Below are positions 51,157 through 63,300 of a stretch of DNA of 64,000 bases, piece by piece. The DNA lies in the NCBI GenBank assembly GCA_024036415.1, contig JAMWET010001089.1:62001-126000 (forward strand), read 5' to 3'. Source of the DNA: Prochilodus magdalenae. Its lineage: Eukaryota; Chordata; Actinopteri; Characiformes; Prochilodontidae. The translations under genes and the position numbers were made by a program. Under the pieces are notes generated by a model. That model saw only the letters and a list, made by a program, of their open reading frames with translations, made no database searches and was not told where the DNA came from. How positions within the stretch are numbered: the first letter of the stretch is position 1; each line of letters starts with the position of its first letter.

Positions 51157-54100
51157 TATGCCTGTAATTATGTTCCTTTTCCATCAGATGACTGACTGAG
51201 GCCTTCTTTTCTAAAATGGCACACTGTGTGCTCTGCTGTTGCTGTAAGGTTGCTTTACAGCCTGTTTTCATTCTGTGACTCTCGCGGGACCATTACTACT
51301 GATGCGGCTCGGGCTGTGGAATATATGCTGATGAACAGTGAAATGTGTTTGCTTCAGGGCCTGAAAGTACAAATACATGGCTTTCCAGTGAATTACTGTT
51401 CACAGCCCTCTACCATCTTTGCTGTAAATTCTTTTGAGTTCAGAAGATGGCAGATACTCATGTTGTTATTTGTTTCCTATAAACAGGTGAACCCTCTACT
51501 TGAGGCATTTGGAAATGCTCAGACGGTCATGAATGACAACAGCAGCCGGTTTGGGAAGTACATTCAGCTACGCTTTCAGAGCTCCTCGGGTGAGTTTATT
51601 AGATACGGCAGTATTTTAAAAAATAAATAAAAAATAATAATAAAAAAGCTGAGAAAGGCACTACAATCAGACTGTGTTCTAAAATCTGATATATAATAAA
51701 ATCGGAGTGTTTGACAGCCCTACTGTAAAGTTAAAGGTCAGGCCTCACTGACTGTAAGCAGTGACTCAGTGACACAGCATACCGTACACTGGTGTGGAGG
51801 CCGTGACCTCTTCTTTTCTTTCAGTATGCTGTCATTACTAATGCTGTCTGTTTTATCCTCCCGCAGTGAAAGGGGCCAAAATCAATGAATACCTCTTAGA
51901 AAAGTCCCGTGTGGTCCACCAAGACGAGGGCGAGAGGAACTTTCACATATTCTACTGCATGCTGGCTGGCATTTCTCCCCAAGACAAGGAGATGTACGGC
52001 CTCCTGGACCCCACTCAGTACCGGTGAGTCATCCTATGATGTCATTCCATGACTTCCTCCAGCATGTGAGAATGTATCAGTGGAGTGCTTATGGTAAATG
52101 TGTTGGAGTGTTGACATGATTTATTGTAGTGGGTGAAGGTGTTTCTGAGATGACAAAGTTCTTAGGCCTTATCAGGTTCTGCGTGTGTCACGAGTCACCT
52201 GCTCTGTCACTCCCTGATTTAGTTTCACCTTAAAGGGATTTCTGACATTGTTATTAGGCTTTATTGTAGGGTCTGCTTTGACTGACTCAGTGCTATTGCA
52301 GAATTTGTTGTTGTGCCATTTCCCATCCGTTTTAAGACCGTATGCCCATTTCAGTAAATGTAACTCTTACTGTATTTAGTATTTTTAAATAAGTCTGTAC
52401 TGAAGTATTTCCATTCTGGGGGACTTTTACTTTTACTCCACTATATTTCAAAGCCTAATATCTTCTAATTATCTGTTTACTGCACTACATAATGGCCCAA
52501 CCTGTCCTTCCTTTTGGCTTTTATGGGCATAAAAATATAACATGTCCAAACGAACGAAGCGTGAAGCGGGCCCACCACTCAGGGCACAGCGCTTTGAGCT
52601 GGTTTTGACCTGTTGGACGGAGCTTGGTTCTAGCCAACTGTTCTCCTTCAGTGTTTGTGCTTATGATGATTTGAATAGACATCAGTGTCAGACTAATTAA
52701 TGATCTTCTATTAAAAACCTCCATGGAGATTTCTACATTCTCAAGTAGATGATTTGTGTACTTCGTCCACCACTGCGTAAGCCTTAAGCTTAAGCTCACA
52801 AGTGTGTTGTTGTTTGTCTCTCAGGTATCTGAATGGGCGATTTGTTCAGGATCATATGGTGCAGCACTGGAGTGCAAAGTATGCTGAAGTGTCCAATGCC
52901 ATGGATATGGTGGGCTTTGAGGAACAGGTGAGAGATCTTTCTCTGAGGCCATAATAGAAAAAATATCAGATTGTAGCTATTACACAACAAGATCACATTT
53001 TCATGATTATAGAATGGGTATTATTAAAGCTATTGGTACATGGCATATCTGTGGTATTAATGGTCTGGTAAGAATGGTATTAATTATTTGGGCTTTTATC
53101 TCAGAGTATAGTGTGAATTTGACTGTAATCCCACTTTGATTTAGGGCTGCCCTCTAGAAGTCGATGAGTTGAATCGTCAGTCGGCGACCCTTTAAGTCGA
53201 CTGAGACCCCTCAAGTCGACTGACAACAGTGACCTTTTTTTTTTTCTTCCAACAGACTAAAGCTTACATAAATGCACAAGAACTTTAGGAATGTAAAAAG
53301 ACATTTTAATAATTATAAAGGGGAGTAATAAATATATATTAAAGGTCTAGCTGGGCTGTGACGCATGCTTGCTAAAAAATGTAATCCACGTGACAACGTG
53401 CGCTAGCAGTTCACCGCTGAAGCTGAGACGGGGAGGGGAACGATGTCTCAGAGAAAGTCTGGAGCTTTAGAAGAAGAGAATCGGAACAAATTAAACTGAA
53501 TTCTGCTCGTCATTCAGTCAGACATCCAATACTGCTCCAAATGAGGAAGCTGACTTTCGTTTTAGACATAACTGTTTGCGTGAAGGAATAACGGACCGAA
53601 GATGTTTGTTTTATTATAATTCCATTATTATAGAACCTAAATTACAGATATCTTTATTATTCGTCTACAGCTAAGATTATCTTTATTTAAAGATAAGTAC
53701 AGTCACTTAATACGCCTACCGATGAACGAGAGATCATTATTACATTGCGGGTAATAATTAATTTGTTTCAGGTCTATCGTTCTTCTTTTCATCTAAAATA
53801 GTTTGAATATGGACTAATCTGGTTTTATTTAGCAGTTCATTATTTATGAAAGATGAAAGATGAAGGGTCCTCCTACTTAAGAAGCTGTTAGAAATTAAAT
53901 TAAAGACTATAAGCTATAAGCGCTAATGTTTAGCATTAATACGCGCTGCTGCCTGACGCTATATTCTGTAACTGAAGGCTCCAGTTCAGATTGATCATCA
54001 TACGCCACGTCTCTTTTAGTTCAGAAATATGACCCTGTGACTCTGCTGACTTTCTAAATGAGGAGGACATCAGATCTGAAACGTATGCACATTGGTTTGC

Positions 54101-57100
54101 TGATTACTAGATAATGTACATCTAAAAAACATGAACGAATAGTCGAATCGTCGACCAGGACGGGCGAATCCGATTCGACTGACAAAATTTGGCTACAGCC
54201 CTACTTGGATTATTTACTTTTTTTAAGATTTGAGCCAGCAAGAACAAAAATTGCTTAACATGAAAGTTTGTGAAGGACTCTAGAAGTATTTTTCTTTATA
54301 AACTATATGCAGATGCTACAGCATGCAGGATTATGCTGCTAAATTGTCACTTTAAAATATGATTTGTTTAATGAGTTTGCAAAGAAAATCTTACATTGTC
54401 TGATCTTCAGAAATATGAGAAATACACTATATTGCCAAAAGTATTTATTTGTCTCACTTCACACACACACGATCTCGATTGACATCTCCTTCTTAATTCA
54501 TAGGGCTTAATGTGATGTCCGCCCACCCTTTTTAGCTAGAACAGCTTCAGCTTTCCACAAGGTTTAGGAATGTGTTTATGGGAATTTTTGACCATTCTTC
54601 CAGAAGCGCATTTGTGAGGTCAGACACTGATGTTGGACGATAAGGCTCCAATCTAGCATAAGGTTTGGAGGTCTGTAGCGATTCACTCTGCAGAAAGTTG
54701 GCGACCTCTGCGCACTATGCAGCCTCCGCTGACCTTTCTGTCATTTTATGTGGTCTACCACCTTGTGACTGAGTTGCTGGTGTTTCCATGTTCCTTTCCA
54801 CTTTGCTATAACACCACTGACAGTTGACTGTGGAATATTTAGTAGTGAGGAAGTTTCACCACTGGATTTGCACAAGTGGCATCCTATAACAGTACTACGC
54901 TGGAGTTCACTGAGCTCCTGAGAGTGACCCATTTTTTCAGTAATGTCTGTAGAAGCAGTCTGCATGCCTGGGTGCTTGGTTTTAAACACCTGTGGCCATT
55001 GATGTGATTGGAACACCTAAATCCTGTCTTTTGGATAGCTGAGTGAATACTTTTGGCAATATAGTGTCACCCCGAGCTGTTCGAGCTGCCTGTTACATTG
55101 TGTGAATGTTTTCATTACCAATGGTCCAAAATGACTTGAATTCTTGGCACATTCATGCCTATCAAAGTTAGGAGCAGTGCCGTTTTAAAGATGGAAAGTT
55201 TTGTCATAGCAACTGTTCATTTAACCGAACTGGCAGTCCACCAAGTCCATTTCTGCCATCTGTTTTCTGACCTTTTTTTTCCACAATGTCATTATTTCTC
55301 AGAGAGCTCTTCTCTGCATGACCTGATGCTTTCAAGTGCTTCTGATTTTCGCCTGACCTCGGAGAGGATGGCTTCCCTTATTTGAGTGTTTGTTTGTCCT
55401 AATGTCTTGATGTCGTTCTTTTTAGGAAGTGTTTTCCAGCTGCTACAGCCCACAGCTTACTCATCACAAGACTGGACCCTGATTACTGGAAAGCCACATT
55501 GTGACAGCGTTTGTTGTGCCATGTTCTAAAATATCCATTTAACTGTTTTCTTGTGTGACTCAGGAAAAGGTGGACATGATGACCATCCTTGCAGGGATCC
55601 TGTCTCTGGGGAACATCACATTCGAGATGACAGACAGCGATATTCTGAAAGTGACGGAGAAGTCTCAGGGTTGGCTCAAAGCTACTGCGGTGAGTTTCAC
55701 TTTCAGTGTTTTCAGTATTTCCCGTTTAACAGCAAGAAGGAGCACTTGCTGGAGAATGCCCACACAGAAACCTCAGTAGCGTTCCACAGCCGAAAAAGTG
55801 AAGGCAGTGACTGGGCTGTTTCATCCTGTTGCGTTGTTGGTAATGTTCACTCCATTTCACAATATATATGAAGCAATAGCATTTCCCCACATGTCCGCCT
55901 GCACTTCTGAGCAGGTCTATTAAAACGCATTGAGGCATTGTGTTGCATTGTGGTTATCGAATTTCACTGATTTTGAAAGGTCAGAATCGATTGACTGCCA
56001 TTATTCTGGGAGGAGTATTTGTAGCATGCAAACAAAGAAGTAACCCTGCCATGTCTCTGTGGCAAAATCTTGGTGTGTTGTTTTGATAGTGTGTATATAT
56101 TTCATTACCATGTAGGTAGTTATGGTTGTGTAATCAGTGTAAACAAAAAAATAATTTAAAAAAAGACACTTGACACTGTTCTGTTTATTGTAAACTTTAG
56201 GTTGAATGCTGATTTAATGTAACCCACAAGCCATGTCATCAGCTATGACTTTTTGTGGGGTTTAAGACAGTACATAAATGGTATCATTACAAGCAGCAAC
56301 TTGTCTTATTAGGCAAGTTAAATAGTGCTATACCGGTGTTAAATATGTGAATTAGTGAATGAAATGGTGATTCTGGTGATTCTTCTTGTAGTGCTCCTTA
56401 TAAGCCTTAATCTGCCTCTACATCCGGACTGCTACAGCGCCTTACTTAATATGCATATACAACTTCACATAATATAAGATTTACAAGGTGTGTGTGTGTG
56501 TGTAAGATTGTGCACGATTGTGCACTGTGCGCTAATGTAACCAAAGATAAATTCCTTGTATGTGTGAACATACTTGGCCAATAAAGCCTGGTTCTGATTC
56601 TGAAATATGCCAGTGTCGAAAGCCATATTTGAGCAGGATTAGATTAGAGTTAAGGTCTGGTAATGCAACAGCGGTATCATTTGAAAAGGTCTATTCGTGC
56701 GGGTTGAAGCATCTCTGTAATTTCCCTAAATTAGCCCTAAAAGATTAAATCAAAACATTAAAAATTGCATGGATATTTACATCAGCATTGGGAGAAAGGA
56801 CCTGCACTTCACAACACTAACAAAACACTGTGCCGCTAACTGGCATATAGCATTCCGTGAGTAAAGCAAGTCCATTCAACTTATTAGCTTGCCACCCAGC
56901 AAGACGGAAAACGTGCTGCCTTGTGGCAGTTCCTTTTAAGATAATTGACCTTTTCCTTGTGATTCAGTTTGAGAATTAGGGGTCACATCAAGCTCCTTTT
57001 TAGCTGATAGCCTTTTCTTCAAGTCACAAAAAGAGGATGAGTGCTGGTGCTGTTTTCTACACCCCTTATGTTGCTTTTCTTGTCTGAAGAAAAAGCTCCA

Positions 57101-60100
57101 TTTCACCACTTTTTCTTCTGCTTCATTTCACCACTTCAGGATCGTCTGTTGTCCATTACATCAGTTTTGTTATTACATTAGTGAGATGTGGATTCGAGCA
57201 GAACAATCATTACTGAGGGAGGTCTGAGTTTGTCCAGTTATAGGGGGTAATTCATGCTGGAGTTATTACTGAGCAGATTTGTGAAAAACTACGGACATGG
57301 CAGATTCATACTGGATGAAAATAACAGAGATCATCTGTAGCAGTAATAATGTAGTGGTTAATGAAGCACTACTGGTAACCGAGGGAAATATGCCAGTATC
57401 CAAGGAAATGAAGAAAAATTCAGTGGCTCAGTAAATATGAATATTAACTGAGTGAAATGAATTAGAAAATTTCTAGTAACTGACGGGAAATATGCCAATC
57501 CGTGCCAGTCCGTGATGAAATTAATACAGACATTGAATGACTTAAATTAAATTTTTAAAGAATATGTAGCCACATGTATTAAATCAGACGTTAACTGGGG
57601 GGGAAGACCTTTTTGAATGAAGGAAGAGGTAGATGAGGGTTTCAGGCCATCACTCCACTTTTCTTTTTGGAGTTTGTATGAATACACGCCTGTGCACATG
57701 TCTGAACACTCAATGCGCCTACTATTATCAGCATCAGTGTTCTGTTGTTTGATGTCCCTCTAGAGTTAGTTGCGTTGCATCTCCTTCTCTTTGGATTCGC
57801 TTGTAAGCATAATCAATAAACCACAGAACAAAACCACCATAGACCAGCATTCTTTCTAAACCTTGACTGGGGAGGTGAGTATTTGTAGCACGTAAACAAA
57901 GAACTGATTCTGCCTATGTGAAACAACAATCCTGTAGTCTTATATGAAGCTGACTCCTAACCTGTCGCTTCTAACCCAAACCCTGGTGTGTTGTTGTGAT
58001 GGTGTATATTTGACTAGGGTGTATGTAGAGACGTTTGTGTATTTGGTGCAAGCTTTAATCAAACCAAATAACGGTATAGTGTTGAGTTTCCATGCTGAAA
58101 TATACTATAAAACATCATATCTGGAAATCATTGCGGTGAGGTCAGAACTGTAAACTCTTGCGTCTCAGTGGTTGAATACCTTAATAGAACAGAGTGGCTG
58201 CGCTCAGATGTGCAGTGGCTGGATGAAGGAATACAGCGGAAGTGGAAGCTGGTGGATTATCAGCCATGCACATGCATAGTAAAGCAAACAGGCTGATTGT
58301 TTGTTCAAATGCCCTGGTTTAGGCGTGGGCCTCAGGCATGTTTTCTACATGAATGGGAGCTAAGGATCTACTCAGCGCCCCTGTTCCCCGCCTGCTAGGC
58401 AGACAGGTGAATTATTGCTGCCTCTGGCACAATAAATCTTCTTGGAGCAAGAGCTAGGCTGTTGGCTCTGGCTGCATCTGGCTGTGCACGATAAGATGGG
58501 TGGTGCAATAAAAGGTCACGGGTGCCTATATTTAGATCCTGCTAGGACTTAAGAAGACTACGTATTAGCAGGTAGTTTTATTTTAACATGTACTTCCTGT
58601 TGTATTGTTAGACCAGTACAAAGAGAAATAGAAAATGTGAATCATGGTACAGTGTAAATGTAGTAGTGCTAACTTGAAGGATGCTCCGGCGATACACCGA
58701 CTTCTACACACGTTCTCTTAAAGCTGAGGTGCAGGAGCCTCTAAAGGGTGGTTTCCTAGTGTAAATACTAGAACCCCCACCCTCCAGATTTGTATCTTGC
58801 AGGTTGGCAGGGGAAGGGTGTTTGTTTAACTATGCTAAAGTTACCCTGAGGCCTATAATGCTAAAGTACTAGGAAGCAAAGCTCTCTACTTTTCAGTCAT
58901 TTCAAGTTTCGTTTCTACTGCAGGGTCAGTTTGGTGTTCAGGAGGAGGAACTGCTGAGGTGTCTCACATGCACAATGTCTGTGACACGAGGGGAGTCCAT
59001 TCACCGACTCCACAACCAGCAACAAGCTGAAGGTAGGACAACAAGCACTCCTGAATTTCCTAGAAAACACTGTCATCTGTCCCCGGTCTTCAGGAAAGTG
59101 GATTCTGCCGTGTTTATGTTTGACACACAGTGATCAGGGTGAGGCATGTGTTCAGATGACCTGACTACCGTCAAAGCAGTTACTGTTACAGGGTGGCATG
59201 TATTTCTTCCGGTCCCCCTCTTCCTCCTCCTCTGCCTAAAATACCATAGTATTGAATATAGAAATCTTCGTCCAGCGATTCCTGCAGATCATGTTTCATT
59301 GAATTGTTTGTTGATTTGTCAGTGTTTTTGTAAATAATGTACATTCAGGTCTGAATTTGAATAAACCAGGTCCTGTTTCGTTTCAGATGCCAGGGATTCT
59401 ATCGCTAAAGTGGTGTATGGCAGAGTGTTTGGATGGATTGTTAGCAAAATCAACGAACTGCTGTCCCATAAGCTGGATTCAGATGTTGCGCTCAGTGAAA
59501 TTGGTAAATATTTAAGTAGTTGGTGTTCAGTCATGTACAGCATTTTTGTTCTCTCTATGTTCGTATGGAACGATCACTTTTTATTTTTTTTTTTATTTTA
59601 TTATTTTTTTTTTTACCCATCCATATTAATCCCTATTCAAATGCATAATGAAGCCCACTAATTCAGTCAAAGGACCCAGTCTGTTTATTGAGACCTCTAA
59701 CAGGAACCTCTTCATCCAGTTTTAGTTGTATTGCATGCATGACGTGGCACCTTTTTATGGCAACTGACATGAAGCTTAATGAGCCATTTTAATTAATTAA
59801 TCCAAACTACAACTAATTCTACTGTTAGTACAAATGGTGAGTCAAGTAAGACTGCTTCTCTTTCTCTCAAAGCCACATGATGAACAATTTAGAGACAATT
59901 GTTTTGAAGTAACTGTTTGTGAAAATCTGAAAATCAGTGGATTTTTTTTAAACAGTTGTTTAGAACGTTTTAATACAATGTTTCTGGTTTTATTTTGTGT
60001 GCACAAACATTTCTAGTGTTTGCTCATAATGTGTTGGCTAGCCTTTGAGTTCTGCTGAAAATAAGAGAAATCTGTCACTACCGAAACTTTCAGTTGTGAT

Positions 60101-60244
60101 ATGATAGTTTTGGTAGCGGCAAAATGAAATGCTATGTCATTTCATATAATGAATACATGTGATTAAGGCTGAGGTGATTAAGCAAGACAATTATAGTCTA
60201 AGAGGTTGAAGGTCTCAAATGTGTTTCAAACTCATTTTAAACCG

Positions 60245-60342
<98 letters not shown>

Positions 60343-63300
60343 TACATGACGACTCATTTCAACCAGCATCAGATGTCATGACCCTCGTTAAGGTCAAATG
60401 ACACCAAAACTGACAAAAGCACCTTTTATGACCATGGATGTTTGTTCAGATAAACCTTCATAAAGGTTTATGAAGGTTATGTCAGTTGTGATAAGAAGCC
60501 CTATGCATCTCCCGTCAGCTTACTGTGAAAACCGTTTGCCTTATTTTCCTCATTGCAGGTATACTTGACATCTTTGGGTTTGAGAATTTTGCCGTGAACC
60601 GATTTGAGCAGCTCTGCATTAATCTCGCGAATGAGCAGCTACAGTATTTCTTCAACCACGTAAGTCGATATTTGTGCAACCATGTTTGACCTAGAGCTGT
60701 TCTGTTCTTCTCTGTTCTCCGGCAGATACCATTCAGGCATGCATGGTCATGTAAAAGCTGAAGTTGCTTCTGCAGCTCCACCTGTTGCCTGAACGCTTGT
60801 TTGTTTTCAAGCCTGCCCAGCATGATGTTAGTGTTGTGTCGAACATTGGTCTTCTAGGTTTAGTGGGGAAAGGGTTGAAGGCATCATGCGTGGACATATT
60901 TAAATCATTTGAATGCTGTTGTGGGTTTCTGTTTCTGTCAGAATGCTTTTGCTGTGTAGACATTTTCTTTAATGCATTCCTTTGACCTAGTTTTGAGGAT
61001 TGGTGCTGATTTGGGTAGTTTGCTTTAGGCTCACGACACAGTGGGAAACACTAGAATCATATGAATGATCCGGTATCTTGTTTGTTTGGCCATTACATTA
61101 ATACCACCATTAGTAATATTCACTTTAGCTATTTAATGAACAGGAGCTGATGTTTGAGTTTCCTCTTCCCACAGCACATCTTTTTAATGGAGCAGAATGA
61201 ATACAAAGAAGAGAACATCCAATGGGAAACCATTACCTTCAAGGATAACAAACCAATACTGGTATGGTACAGATCTGTTGCTCCTGGTTTTTGCCTAACC
61301 CTGTATAAGCTTGATTGCTTTTAGGTGTTGTATTGAACAGATTACCAAGGAGAATAGTGATCTATCTTATTCTATCTTAATTTATCAGTTAGATTAATTA
61401 GATGATGATTTTAATTGATTAGTTAGTTTAATCCAATGCAAATCTGCAATAATAGGCCTAACTCTGAAAGGAGGGAAGAATGCTGAAAGTCCTTCTTCAG
61501 TGGGCTGAAGCTGTAGCTCACTCAGTAGTAGCAGTAGTCCTCTTCATGCTAATGAAGAAAACCTGCTAACCCACGCAGCAGTGAACATCATGGCTGTGAC
61601 CCTTCAGTCCGGGTGGAAATCACTAATACTTTTATTTCGTGCTCATCAAAACTCCTTCGCATGCATTTCAGAACTGGTTAAGCTTATCCAGCTGTAATAA
61701 TCTTTCAGCCTATATGCATTCTATCCTTTTTCCGCTTTCTTTGCTTTCCTTTTTGTCTGTCTATAATAAAGCACCAGCCCTCAGAGCAGAGAACTTGGCA
61801 GGCAGGAGCTCTTTGGTAAATCCCGAGAACATGAAGTGCTGATTGTGCAGGTCATTGCTGGATACCAGATGCTTTGTGCCTCGCTGGCTTCGTACATCAG
61901 TTTCAGATGTCCTGCTTTGTTTCTGATCTTTTGTTTAGAGTCACTTATAGCCACTGAAGTCATCTTTGATCTGGTGTATGAAACCTGTGAGTTCTCTTAG
62001 GTTCATACGCAGAGCATTCAGCCTACTTGTTCCTGCATTGCTAGTATTAACTCTGCTCTGTAATTATGGCTCTAGTGCAGCTGCGGCTTCACCATAAAGG
62101 AGCAAATTTAGAACAAACAACTGCGTAGGGCTCTGCAGTAGACTAAAGTCTTTCTTGTAATTTACTGTGCAGTATATTTAGTTGCATGCATGTATGTGTA
62201 GTTTGCACACCCAGTATTTTTGTTTTGGCTAACACGTGAACAGAAACGTTATTGAATATTAGGAACCATATCCAGTTCTTTTGTATTGTCAGCACTGCCA
62301 CTGGCAGTAAAGTCATATTTTTCTAACCCAGCCGAATCTGACCGCTCAAACCTCAGTCTCCATTAAATGCGAGTGCTGGCAATATTGACCGTGGATGTAC
62401 TGAAATGTGCCAAAATAATAAAAATAAAATAATAAATCGAAGATTAATAATTGTGACTATTGTGTGGGGTGGGGGTGGATCTGATCCTAAACCCAGCCCC
62501 AGTATCTAAGCAAGTCTTAATGGCCAAATGTTCTTCCTCCAGGATCTGTTCCTGACCAAGCCCATTGGGATCCTGTCCCTGCTGGATGAGCAGAGTGCCT
62601 TCCCTCAGGTAAGCAGATGTGCATTAAAATGATACAGCATTTATGCGGGACCTTGCAGATCATGTGATTTGTAGAGTATCATCTCTATGTTTGCGCACAT
62701 ACTGGCTAGGGGAGCACAGCAGGTGATTAATCGTTATTGTGGTTTTGGCCTGTGATGCTCATGATAAAAGCAGAGGCGGTACGTACATGCACTTTTACAC
62801 ATTTACTGAGAGCATTCTGATCCAAAAGGCAGATATACATTTGGTAAAAGTGGTACCGCTCAGGTTAAATAATGTCTCATCCAGTGTGTACTCTAATCAT
62901 AATATTGGGCAATATAATTAAGATTTTGTCCATGTCTTGTTTCCTTTCTGACTGCGCCTGTCCACTCGAGTCTTAGGGCTGTGCTAGACTAGGCTGTACT
63001 TGGGTAGGTTAATGCAGAGTGCCATAGCATACAGGAATATTCATAACATGAATCTTTATTTGTGTCTGTATGTTCAATATTATTAATATACCAACCATTA
63101 AATGGTATTTCAGCCTGATGATAGCAGTTAATGTGATTTGTTATGCTGTATAGTATTTTGTAGTGCATTGTCTCTCTTAGCCTGATCAGTATGACAAATG
63201 TATGATATTGTATTGTTTTCATGTTTGTCGGTCAGCGTTCTAATGCCCAAGAGGCTGATACATACGTCTGTAATGCTAGTTGTTGTTGTTGTTGTTGTTG

